Below are positions 45,805 to 56,159 of a stretch of 64,000 bases of DNA, in pieces. A model generated the notes under the pieces. That model made no database searches, was not told the DNA's origin, and saw only the letters and a program-made list of their open reading frames with translations. The position numbers were made by a program, and so were the translations under genes. This DNA comes from Oikopleura dioica (lineage: Eukaryota; Chordata; Appendicularia; Copelata; Oikopleuridae). Within the stretch, counting starts at the first letter, position 1. Each line of letters opens with the position of its first letter. The stretch covers positions 1,930,501-1,994,500 of the forward strand of contig OU015568.1 in the NCBI GenBank assembly GCA_907165135.1, given 5' to 3'.

Positions 45805-46803
45805 ATGTCTCATATTGGTCAGAGATTAGGATCCGCTGGTCAATCGCGTAAAAGTATCAAGCCAAGGAACAGGTGTATTTGATTTGAAAAGCCCTAAAAT
45901 ATCGTTATCCAAATGGACAGTAAACTATCAAACCTCTTCCTAAGAATGAGCATCAACAACTTTCGAATGAGCATCGTCCAAGGAAACATGGGCCGAGGTC
46001 GCCGACTCCCTCAGAATCTTGGCGCTCTGAAGCCTGAAAGTAAGAAACCGAAATGCCAAGCTTGGAGACTCCCGATCGAGAAACAGAAAATCATCAACGT
46101 CGGAAAAAGAAGAACGGCAATCTTTGAATACAAAGAATTCTACTACTTCTGTCCAGCGTGCAATGTCTCATTTGTCGATTTTGACGAGTATCAGGAATGA
46201 TTTAAAAGCTCATTTTCTTCCTTAATTTCAAGATAAGGGCAAATTTGGAAATCTAAAAAAGTCTCATTTGATCGTGCGTGAACTCTCACTGCAACAAGAA
46301 GAGATGCTGGACGAAATTTCGCGACAGATAAAAGATCAGAATTTGAGGAGAGCGAACAAGGAGATCATGAACGAATTTGGGCGGAAAAGGAAAGGCTAGA
46401 GCTTTTGTCGCGAATTCCGCTCAGCGAAATCGAACATTGAGAACTGACGAAACTCAGCCTCTTGAAGCTTTGCCGTCCACCGACGAAAGAGCACAAGAAA
46501 AAAGGAACCCGAAATCGCGTCATTTTTGAGTCAAGCAGAAGAAGTTGAAATTCATCTGAGCTCGCTTAACAAAAAGAAAGACTACCGGTATGCAAAGAAT
46601 CTCCTATAAAAATCAGAATAATTTTTGTCAGAGATACGGACTTTCACTTCAACATCCGGGAGAAGCAAAAGTTCTACGACATGAAAGAAGCGCTTGAAAA
46701 CGCGAAAAAGGCGAAAGCAAGACTCTCCGCGTATCGAACAAAAGTTGTCGTGAAAAATATTGCCAAGTTTCACGAAGTCTCAGAAACGAATCTTCTTTCA
46801 TAG
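45805..46803 (+). pseudogene. Zinc-finger-like coiled-coil gene with several frame changes
   Basis: The 5' part is sound: MSHIGQRLGSAGQSRKSIKP splices to KLSNLFLRMSINNFRMSI, then KKPKCQAWRLPIEKQKIINV and YYFCPACNVSFVDFDEYQE, a single CxxC zinc-finger-like segment. A 34-nt GA-AG intron (46199-46232) joins it to YKGKFGNLKKSHLIVRELSL. After about 46330 good coding sequence appears in different frames in turn (EEMLDEISRQIKDQ, then HERIWAEKERLELLSRIPLS, then TDETQPLEALPSTDERAQEK, then FHFNIREKQKFYDMKEALEN to a TAG at 46801) with no splice sites to join them. Either the 3' half is decaying, or the sequence has base-call errors. The family is not recognised. Confidence 0.5.
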
Positions 46804-46980
46804 CTGCTTTTCTAAATTAACTTTTGTCTGTTGCCAGATTTTGCTAATATCTTCTTATCAAGTGAATAAAAAGATTTTCTTTTTGTTTTAGGTGTCAGGT
46901 TTTTTTACTAGATTTTTGATATTTATGTGCATCTGCTTTTTAATGTGCGAATCTCAAGAAAGTGACATTTTTAAGAAATT

Positions 46981-47740
46981 TTATTTGTGATAGTTTGCAT
47001 TAGCGATCAGTGATCGCCGATCACCAATACACATTGACCTATTATAGGACTTCATTTGCTCGGTCAGAGACGGGTCGACATCGTCATTTTCGATACTTCC
47101 AGTTGCCCGAAATAATGGGTTGTCATCAGATCCACAGCCGTAAAGTCGACCTTCGAGCCAGTGGCACAAAGAAATATTAACGTCTTGATGAAGCCAAAAT
47201 TTTGTCGCAACTTCAAATTTGCACTTTGACTTATTGACGTCTTTTAGATTTTCGCAGATGACCTGGCCGTTTTTATGTTGTTGATCGTCGCACTTAAATT
47301 TTGATTGATTCCATAGAGACTTACCATTCCACATGTAACACTGATCATGTGATAGACACGCGGCTTCCAAGTCATGCATGATTAACCCTGAGTTTCCGAT
47401 AACGTCATGCAAATCAGTGCACCATTGTTTGCCTTTTGGAAAGTCCCATTTTTCGTTTCTGCTACATCTCGTTGGGGTACCACACCTATAATTTAAGTAA
47501 AAAGGAATTCAGTTGAAAATAAATTTTTGAGACTTACTTGTCAAAAACGTGTCTTTGCAGCTGTTCACTAGTCATGTTGATCTTACATCCGCTGCTGAGT
47601 TTCTTTCGTGGAATATTAATCGTTTTACCGTCAAAACAGTACCATTTCACATCAGAGCAACGGGAAGATGAGCTACTCGAGCTACTCGAGCTACTCGAGC
47701 TTGAGCTGCTGCAAGCGGCGGCAACTTGTTTGTGTTTCAT
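46981..47740 (-). CDS. Phospholipase A2-like protein with poly-serine stretch
   Basis: Two exons (47740-47538 and 47485-46981, GT-AG) give about 235 residues. The active-site segment HDLEAACLSHDQCYMWN has the CxxHDxC core of secreted phospholipases A2, with the catalytic His and its Asp neighbour. Other cysteines (CGTPTRC, QVICENL, SKCKF, LCHWLEGRLYGC) suggest a disulfide-rich fold near the conodipine or group XII-like type. The N-terminus lacks an evident signal peptide and instead carries about 16 consecutive serines, written by a repeat of CTCGAGCTA-type DNA. PLA2 enzymes cleave sn-2 acyl chains of phospholipids with calcium; a clear calcium loop is not visible, so activity is uncertain. 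Confidence 0.6.
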
Positions 47741-48034
47741 TTTATAAATAAAATTAAAAACAAGAAAAAAAAATTATAATCATGTATAATTATCAAAACA
47801 TGATAAATGATTATTTATCATTCTCTGTTTAAAGTGAAAACTTTCCTTGGAGAAGAAAAAATAGATCTTTCATTTTTAATTTTCTGCTCAATTTCTAGCG
47901 TTTATATATTTTTTACTTTGAGAACAGCGCCACTGCAAAGCTCGGCGCTCTAGGATTGCAATTTTGCTGAGTTAGCTGCTGCATGCAACCCGTTGGCACA
48001 TAAATATCTTCGAAATTCTCGATTTTTCACAAAA

Positions 48035-49636
48035 ATGATTTTTTATTTTATTTTCAGCGGGGCAAGAGCTCTCTTTAACGAGGAATTCGTTGGGTCCTGC
48101 AATGCTCCAACAACGCTGAATTTTAAGAAAAGCAAGTTTCTCCCATGTAAGTTACCTTTCATTTTGTGTTATGAATTGCTTTCCAGAATCTTTTTGACAA
48201 TTTATATCCTTTTTTTTGCAACGAAATCGTATTATGATAAACTTATTCATTTTTCAAGGGCAAATTGAATTTGAGTCGCCCTGGCTCAAAGTGACCAACC
48301 CAATTTCTCCAGAAGTCAACGAGTTTTACTTGGATGAAGGCATCAAAAACGACATGTGCTGGGGAATGCGTTATTCGATGATGAATAACGTCAAGGAAAG
48401 TGCTTTTTTATCAAAGAAATTCTTGATTCAAAAATTAATTCAAATTTAAAAATGATAAAAAAACACCCCGAAAAGTTTCATTCGAAGAATTTCGGCGGAA
48501 AGTTTGACTTGTACATTCCGAAAGAAATCCCAGATTGGATGAGTGTCCGCTGCACTTCGGAGAAAAAGATCCGTGTACCTCGTTCGAAATCAAATATTGC
48601 TGCCCATCAACATTCGATAATGACGAGGAACTTGAAAAAGCTGAGTTGCCCTTTCCCGTTTTTAATTATGAGAAGCAAGGAAGCTGCTCAGAAGGGGCAA
48701 CCCAGTATGAGCTTGGAGAGTTTATTGATGTTGAAGGTAAAAGATTAAGAAATTAATTGATAAACATTGTTTCAATCAGATTTATTTTAAATGAAATTTA
48801 ATCGAAATAAAAAAAATATTAGAAATTTTATTTCAAATTATATGATATTATATAATATAATTAATATATGATATTTCAGAAGAAGACGAGTTCTGGAGCC
48901 ACTGGTTTTCCGCGACAAATCCGAGTGCACCGGAAGTCAACGGTCTGTTTTTCAACCCTGGAACAAGACGTGATATCTGTCGAGGCATCAGACTTAAGAA
49001 CTCGGGCTACAGTTTCTCGTCGTATCTTCTCGGAGGTGAAAAGAACATCACCAGCGCCACTCCGGACTGGATGACCGTGCGATGTACGGATAAAAACTGT
49101 CAGCGATTCGAAGGTTGAGGGAAAAATCTTTTTTATTTTCATTGATAAATTTTGTATTGTCAATTTTTTCACTCAAATCAGCAAAATATTGTTGTTCGGC
49201 GCTTGAAGAACTTGACAGCAGCATCGACAGACCAGACTTACAGTTACAAGAATCAATGGATAGCCTTGTAGACGCTTTAACGAATGCAGAAGAGCTCAAG
49301 AATCGGAGCCGATTCAGAGAAAGAATGATCCGGTCTCTGAAATCGCTGAAAGATGAATTGCTCGTTGATTTCTGGAATAAAGCAAAAACTTGTTTTGCTC
49401 TGGCTTCCGCTCCCAAAAAGTACAGTTGACATTTTTTATCTTAAAATTGTACCATTTTTAGCGCTCCTGAGCCAAGCACGAAAGCGGAAGAAATTCAATA
49501 CCTCTTCTCAGAAATACGCTCCTGGGTCGAACAATTCAACAGTCGCTGCGATGACAAGCCATCAAAATACGCAGAAAAAATAATCAAAAAACTTCAGAAG
49601 AAAGAAAATCTGACTATCAATAAAATGAACAACTGA
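48035..49636 (+). CDS. Secreted protein with two WxxW-like cysteine domains
   Basis: The chain starts MIFYFIFSGARA, a short signal peptide, unless the TTTTCAG inside it is an acceptor and a first exon lies upstream. Two similar domains follow. Domain 1 has PWLKVTNPISPEVNEFYLDE, CWGMRY, DWMSVRC and FEIKYCC; domain 2 has FWSHWFSATNPSAPEVNGLF, ICRGIRLKN, DWMTVRC and FEAKYCC. The order Trp-xx-Trp, P, C-G-I-R, W-VRC, YCC resembles the WxxW domain of mucins and CILP. The C-terminal third is a charged helical region (SRFRERMIRSLKSLKDELLV) with no cysteines. A matrix role is likely. It ends TGA at 49634. Introns are 50-110 nt. Confidence 0.65.
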
Positions 49637-50707
49637 AAACCTTTTATACTGTTTCTTTTTACATGTTTTTGAATTTCTAGACGAAGAAATACTCCGAGCA
49701 TATTCAAATGAGGGGAATAGTATAGATAAAGACCAGGCTGGAAATGCTCCTTAAACAAACAACCAGCCCGGCCATCTCCAAGCAAGCAAAATTGTGACAT
49801 ATTTAGTGGTTAAATACTGAAGTGTTTTGAACGAAAACAAGATTGACCGATTTCTCTCAATAAATGGAATTGTGATTCGTGAAATTTATCAGAACCGAAA
49901 AAACCAAAAAAAGTATGATATTTTTCAACAAAAAATCTCCCTCTGAAATGAACTGACATATTGGAAAAGCCCCAATCTAGGATGGTGATCGATAAAAAAT
50001 ATGACATAGAAATATATATTTATGATGACACAATCTGATTTAATTGTTTCAATGTATTCATCATCACTTATAAAAATTTTAATACAACATCATTTCTGTA
50101 TCAGCTCATCTTCCCGATTGTATTCAAATTCATGAGTAAAAATGAGATACAGAAAAATTTTGCAGTTTCTTTATTTATTCTTGCGTTTATTGCACCGTAA
50201 TCTGGAGAAATTTCAAACATTTGGGATTCGAAAAATACCTTCGACAGCGACAACTTGGTCCATACTTATATGGAATCGAGGATATGATTACTGAGTATGA
50301 AACAAAAACAGTTCTATTTGATTTTGACAATGAAAGGGATGGAATCAAAATGAATAAATATGTTCATTGATCAAAAATTTTGCCTGGAAGTAATAAAATA
50401 ATTTGTGATAAATTAATAAATTTACAAATTAAAGAAGAACGATTTAAGTTATCACGTGATAGAAGACGCAAAATGTTCATTTTCAAAGGTCATGTTAAAG
50501 TCATCAAACTGGCCGATTCTTTTGACCATCATTCCTGGGAAACTGAACACTTGGTCCATCAGGTCCGTAGTTGACATCAATACTTGACTTTTTCGCCGTA
50601 ACATTAAACTTGCTTAATTAGGTCCTAATAGGCCTTTCAAGATTACAATGAAACTTGGAAGTAGAATAATATTTCATATTCAACAATTATGAATATTAAA
50701 AAAATTA
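49637..50707. other. AT-rich intergenic region
   Basis: No supported exon over most of this kilobase. On the minus strand near 50510-50575 a short frame reads NYGPDGPSVQFPRNDGQ, possibly a 3' exon of the collagen fragment beside it. Confidence 0.45.
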
Positions 50708-50966
50708 AGTTTCCGCTCATGACAGGTCCAACTTCGCCTTCTCCACCGGAGAGTCCTTCTTTTCCACGAGCTCCATCAAGACCATCATGGCTAGGTTCAC
50801 CATCTTTGCCTGCTTCGCCATCAAGACCCACTGGGCCACGAGTACCTGAGGAGCCTCGAGGACCATCCGCACCAGCTTCGCCGTTTTCTCCATCTGTGCC
50901 ATCTTTCCCGTCGAAGCCATTCATTCCTATTTGCCCTGGAATACCAGGAGCTCCAGGCGCTCCACG
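50708..50966 (-). CDS. Collagen-like exon, gene incomplete
   Basis: After a CCCTTCAG acceptor at about 50967 the frame reads about 26 Gly-X-Y triplets (RGAPGAPGIPGQIG, then DGKDGTDGENGEAGADG and on). The only break is a GEPSHDGLDG step, which keeps the register. No signal peptide, start exon or non-collagenous domain can be found within 600 bp upstream, where repeat-like sequence lies. It is either one exon of a collagen gene with unidentified partners or an orphan fragment. Confidence 0.65.
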
Positions 50967-51564
50967 CTGAAGGGAAATACAATCTGGACAAAATCGTCGC
51001 CATTTCCTGACCGTATAGGAACCTGTCTAAACTCAGGCCCGGAGTGGGAAAACAGGTCTGTCTTCTGTCAGGGACAGGGTTTCGAGATTTGGTTCTCAAT
51101 TTTAGTCAGGTTCTCAGGACAATGCGAAAAAATATCCCTTTTTTACACGGGTCCCAAAAAAGGACCTGTCTTAGACATGTCGGATTGCCAAGCCCAGCGC
51201 CCTTCACCCGATTTATGAATTTTCGGACCCGCTAACATGCGAAGGAAACTGGAAAAGCTAATGTGAACTTTAATCTTTACGAAAGGTATTTTCATAATTG
51301 GTCATAAATCCGCTTCCGAACGAACTTTTTGTTTTTTTATCATATTATTACGGGCGTATGACTTGAGTCATAAAAAAGACGTCGTCTTTTCTAAAAAATA
51401 ATAACCCCGATATTTTTTTGCTGATTTTTAATTCGGAAGATCGGATTTGGCTCTTCAAGGAAATTTCCAAAAAAGCTCGTTTCTCAATTTTCAAAAATTT
51501 ATTGCGACTATTAAAGTCAGAATACACTGTATAATACAGAAATACAAAAAGATAAAAAGAGTTT
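50967..51564. other. Repeat-like spacer between collagen exon and XPR1
   Basis: Bases about 51005-51180 repeat CAGGTC/ACCTGTC-type blocks several times on both strands (AACCTGTCTAAACTCAGG, AAACAGGTCTGTC, AAAGGACCTGTC), like a decayed inverted repeat. No exon is supported. Confidence 0.5.
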
Positions 51565-53735
51565 TCACCGCGTTCTGCGATGACGATGAAAGTCAGGCAT
51601 TTGGTCTTTGTTTCCATCCATCAGATGTTCCAAGGTTTCAATCTCGCTTTCACTGAAAGAAACATACATCGAGGGGAAACTTAAGGATAAACAAACTTGA
51701 TGAGCACGAGCGAAATTTCCCTAACTGCTCTGAATTCACCACAATTGTTGAGATGCTCGTTTTCAAGTCGAAAGAAATTCCAGATAAATCTTCGCAAAAG
51801 CTCGATAAACGCGAATAATGACTGCCAAACTTGAGAAAAGCCTGGACACGCTTGAGCGATGAAATATTTCGCAATCCAAGCAAAGCGGAAGAGAATGTCC
51901 TGAAGAATAGCAAGGTAGTAAATCCAGTTGCTTTCTCCGTGGCCGTAGATCAGTTCGTCCCGCAAAAGTTGTTTCTAAAATTGTGTTTTTGAAATGAACG
52001 AGAAGAATTCAAAGTACTTTTTCAAAATGCAAAAGTCCCCAATCCATTTTCAAATCCCAAAAAAGCGTAAAAATCGAGCCAATAACATATGCGAGCACCC
52101 AGAAGCCAAAAGAAGCGGAACTTCTTCTGTTATAAAGAATGAAAGAAAAAGCAACTTTGATAAATGATGTCGAATATTTCGCTGCGTTTTGAAGATGATG
52201 CCATTTTCGCTTTGGACTGTCCATTGCTCGGCGAATGCATTGGGCGAAGCGGATGTAAGCGGGCAGGATCCAGAAGATGAAGCGGAAGCCGTAGTCGATG
52301 CTTTCGGGAGAGCAGGGGTCGTTCATCAAGGTTGTTGAATTTGAGGGCGTTGAATTGCACGAGAGTTGATCTGTCTTATTGATCGTTTCTTAAGAAAAAT
52401 TGTCATAAAGAGGCAAGGTTCTTGACAACCTGGGTCAGGAGTAAAATTAAGAGGGATTCGCTCAGTTGAAATCAAGCAAACAGTCCTTTCGAAGTCCAAA
52501 AAGACTTGTCCAAGAGAGTTGAGTTGATCGGCGAACCAGAAATCGACAAAAGCCACTTGAATGAAGCCTGCTTTGACTTCCCGAACAAGCAGTTTCCAGA
52601 AAAACTTTTGCGTCGTCCAAAGATGCGTTCCTTTCAGTGGCGTAGAAACAAAAAGAAGACATAGAAGATCAAGAGAAATCGGGATGTAATTAACATGAGG
52701 GCCGTATGGTATTGAAAGGATGTTCGAAGAGAGCAGGAGAAAGATGAAAAGAAAAATTAACCATAAAAGAAGAAGGCCGAATCCAACGCAGCCCATTTGA
52801 ACGGCACTCAGTCGGTCTCGAGGGTTTATTTCGAAGATCAAGACACTGTTCACTCCTGCTGCTGCCCAGCCATACATGTTCAAAGCGAAGAAAATAATGA
52901 AAATGGCGACTAAGAGAGTCGGCCGAAAAAGAAGAATGATCGTGTCCAAATTATCGTCAAAATCAAAATCAGCTCTGTTGATATAAAACAAGAACACATT
53001 CGCCAACAGGAAAACCAATGAACAGCCAGTGAGCGCTCCCAAAATGTAGAGATACTCGTTTGTTTTTCCATGAACTATATCCGTAATTGGGGGGACGCGG
53101 AGCTTATTCATGGCTTGTTTCGAATCTCCTCCTTCAAGTCGTGTCATGAGCGATTCTAGATGACGAGTGATACTGAGCGTCAAAGACCGAATGTTGAAAC
53201 GAGCATTTTCGATATTGTCGGCCATGAATTGAGCGCCTTCAGAAGAAGACATGATTTTGTCGTGCTTCTTGTTGATTTTTCGGAAAGCTGTATAGTTGAG
53301 CTCTTGAAAAGTCTTCAATTTTTGAATGAACAAGTAAAACTCGCAGATCGCGTCTTTCAAATTCTTTGTCTCCTTCCGTGTCATTAAATCTGAGTCTTCG
53401 CAATTTCGAGAAATGTCTGCAAGCTGACGATTTGCGTAACTGATCTATACTCGAAATAAAAAATCAAATTTCTTTATGAAAAGTACCTTTTCATTGAAGA
53501 ACAAGTTGACTTTCTCAATCTCCATGTCCTGTAACTCAAAAAACTCCAAAGAAAGTCTCTCTTTTTCTCTATTCAGAAAATCCGCGGAAATCATCGACTT
53601 CATAATTTTAAACTTGACATCATTTTCTCCTCCATCTTCTAGCCTCGTGATGATTCTTTTGAGCTTGTTGTAGTCGACATATTCCGACCTCCATTCAGAA
53701 GTGAGCTTTTCTTGAATCTCTTGGCCGAATTTCAT
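51565..53735 (-). CDS. XPR1-like: XPR1-like phosphate exporter (SPX and EXS domains)
   Basis: The N-terminal SPX domain starts MKFGQEIQEKLTSEWRSEYV and YNKLKRIITRLEDG and continues through the basic helix INKKHDKIM that binds inositol pyrophosphates. Membrane segments follow (ILGALTGCSLVFLLANVFLF onward), then the EXS region: SLDLLCLLF, FADQLNSL, a CIRRAMDSPKRKWHHLQNAA block, KYSTSF, WDLKMDWGLL and FRRFIWNFFRLENEHLNNCG then EFRAVRE. XPR1 exports inorganic phosphate across the plasma membrane. A last small exon (SEIETLEHLMDGNKDQMPDF to TGA at 51567-51565) joins in phase after SLVLI. The intron at about 52330-52430 starts with GTTGTCAAG beside a CCTGGGTCAGG block like the foldback repeat arms in this window. 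The usual vertebrate C-terminal Ser/Asp tail is shorter. Confidence 0.93.
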
Positions 53736-53791
53736 CTCTTTTTATCTCAAGATTGGGTCTTGAGCTATTTTCGATGAAAAATAGGTCATCA

Positions 53792-54142
53792 ACTTTATTG
53801 CTGACACGCCATACCTATTTACGGTGAAAAATTCTTACTTTTAATTGCTGCGACCTACATATTGTCTGATTTTGTTTAGCTCATTGTCGAAAGAAAATTT
53901 ATTCATTTTATTGATTGTTAAATTCTAGTGACAAAAGGGATAGACAATCAATCGTTCTTTTCTTTTGTATCTTTCTTAAATTTTTCAGGATTGTTGAAAA
54001 ATTCTTCTGCCCCTCGATCGTCGTAAGCATCGGCACACCAAGTGTTTCCGGCAATAAAAATGCTATAATCAGCTATTAAAATAAAAACAGTGGTTACAAC
54101 AAGACCTGCCAGAACTTGCAAAAGACCTAAAGCTCCAAAAAT
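53792..54142 (-). pseudogene. Duplicated 3' end of the SLC22 gene
   Basis: About 350 bp here matches 59617-59968, the 3' flank, last exon and part of the preceding exon of the SLC22 gene, at roughly 90 percent by eye. In this copy the run of G in the last exon has lost one base (GAGGGG against GAGGGGG), shifting the frame, and the upstream exon breaks off after GCTCCAAAAA. It has no other SLC22 exons beside it, so it is a truncated, non-functional copy. Confidence 0.85.
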
Positions 54143-54310
54143 GTTAAAAAAGTAAAATTGACTTGACCCTGAAAAACATTATCGGCCCCGACCCTAGATG
54201 ACCTTGAAAAATGACAATTAAAAAGGAGGGAACAGGCTGTAAAAGTGTCGGACAAGCAGTCAGGAGTCAAGAGTCAAGTTCTCATAAAGGAGCTGAAAAA
54301 CTGTTTTTAG

Positions 54311-54849
54311 CTACCTTGGACGTAGAATTGTTCACAATCAGGCCAACCTGTACGTGAAAGGCTCGATTTTCAGAGAAAAATACGAGAGAATGATCAATCC
54401 TCTTCCAGAAACAAAGATCCGGGTATTTATAATTTCCAGTGGAAAATTCCCGAAAACATTAGATAAAACTTATTTAATCAAAGTGCATTGATTGCGACTG
54501 CATCGGATTTTTACGACAAAAAGGAAAGAAAGTTTATTTATTCCCGGACAAAATTTTGACAAGTCGGAGCATTCACACTCAGAAATATGACACAAACAGA
54601 GCGAAGAAGAAGAAAAAGTGGAAGAAAAAAATCACCTCGCAAGCTAGTTTGGCAGAGCATGGGAACGCAACAACTGCTCAAAAATACACTTATCTTTCGC
54701 TGGGTTCTTTGTTCTGGATTACGATTATGCTCATAGGTATTTTGTTTTATTTTACTCGTAGCCGAGCGCGCAGCAGTCTAGCTGCAACGACACGCCCCGG
54801 TGCTCGAAATACGGGAAGCTTATTGGCGTTGAAGGCATATTTACGCTAA
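54311..54849 (+). CDS. Small single-pass membrane protein (partial model)
   Basis: I do not recognise the family. After a TTTTTAG acceptor the frame reads YLGRRIVHNQANLYVKGSIF and EKYERMINPLPETKIR. A second exon from 54574 reads RRSIHTQKYDTNRAKKKKK, then a membrane segment TYLSLGSLFWITIMLIGILF, then a short Arg/Ser tail. The junction would need a GG-AG intron or another solution. The 5' exon with the ATG is not settled; a frame at 54207 (MTIKKEGTGCKSVGQAVRS) is a candidate. Confidence 0.4.
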
Positions 54850-54950
54850 CCGCTCCCCGACGGGTTAACTATACGACGACAAATGTGCCATTAGGGTTCT
54901 TTCCGAAATTTAAACTTTCAGAGTTTTTTTCTCCTAAAACTTCTAATTAA

Positions 54951-55061
54951 GGGGATGGTAGTCGGTTTTGCGAAAATTGGAATTTTGAATTCCTCTTTTC
55001 AGATTCTGAAAGCTCGTAAAGAGAGCTACAAAATTCCTATTTAAAACCGACTACAAACCCC
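54951..55061. mobile_element. TTAA-flanked 111-bp inverted-repeat element
   Basis: The ends GGGGATGGTAGTCGGTTTT and AAAACCGACTACAAACCCC are inverted copies with one gap, and TTAA stands on both sides (54947-54950 and 55062-55065). TTAA duplications are typical of piggyBac-type insertions, while TA alone would suit mariner-type. Confidence 0.75.
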
Positions 55062-55118
55062 TTAACAGCAAATGTTTACTCCCTGGAGAAATCTCGCGGT
55101 GTCACAACTTATCTGACT

Positions 55119-56130
55119 TCGACTTGCCATCGAAATTACAAAGAATGTCTCAAAATCGCCACAATGGATTACTGCGGGCATTTGATGAAAATATGCGTTA
55201 TAAGTAAAAGATTTCTGCGCCCCCTGCCAGTAACCAAGATCGAACAAGAAAAACCTGCACGTGTTGTTTTTTCCGAAGAGGAAAACGGAAGAAATCTTCT
55301 GCGCTGTCAAAAGAAACAGTTTTACGACCAAAAGATTTGTCGCCATCTGTGTTCGAAAACGCTCGTTTTGGAGTCAACAAGAACAAACCCGATTTCTCCT
55401 TGCGAGTCGATGTGTTTTGAATTGACAAGATCTAATGGCCAGGTTTGTCCATTCCAAAAGAATTGTAGAAATGGCTGTCCTTGTCCTTCTTACGAGTGCG
55501 AGAAATTAACGTCAAGTCAAAAGTTGATTCCTGTATTCGACATGCGCTGGGATTCCAACGAGAACAGTACCTTGGATGAAAGCGTTTTCGATGCTTTCCA
55601 GTTTTCAACTTCGTCAACGTCAACAATGTCAATGTCGGCTTCGTCAACATCCACTTCTTCAATGTCAACTTCCTCGTCGGCTATTTTAACTACCTCAACG
55701 TCATTTACCTCATTGACGACGGCTCTAACCACAGCATATACGTCTGATATGTCAGTGTCAACGATATCTACATTGTCAACATACTCCAACGACATTCTTA
55801 CATTGATACCCCCCGAAGAAATAAAACTGATAAGCGGTCGTTGGAAGAACCGCGAGAAACAGATTAAAAATGGTCGCTTCAGATTTCTGTTCTCCGACTT
55901 CAATAAAACTGCTCGACATTTAAATGCTTTCGATCAGCTTTTTCCTTATGAAAGTTTTTTCTTCTCAGCTTTTATTTGAAGATTTTAAATCAGTAAAAAC
56001 GGAAAAGTCAATTGGTGCTACTTTTCTGAACGGAGAGCATTATTTGGTCGATACCCTAGGAAACTTGTTGAAAATCAACGAAAACGGACATGCTCCAGTT
56101 TTTATCCCAAGTCTAAACAAACAAAGGTAG
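55119..56130 (+). CDS. Cysteine-rich and mucin-like N-terminal part of propeller gene copy 2
   Basis: The frame shows a cysteine segment STCHRNYKECLKIATMDYC, another one with KICRHLCSKTL, SPCESMCFEL and CPFQKNCRNGCPCPSYEC, parallel to the cysteine repeats of copy 1, then about 60 residues of almost only Ser, Thr, Met and Ala (SSTSTMSMSASSTSTSSMST), a mucin-type stretch open to O-glycosylation, which copy 1 lacks. A later exon (SIGATFLNGEHYLVDTLGNL) begins the propeller. The start exon is not identified and the exon join near 55.95 kb is unclear. With the segment at 57.8-59.4 kb it is probably one gene. Confidence 0.5.
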
Positions 56131-56159
56131 TTTTATTCTTTGCCATAACTTGATTAAAT

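Noticed and set aside
50689-50970. Pro/Ser-rich plus-strand frame
   Set aside because: Antisense of the collagen Gly-X-Y exon.
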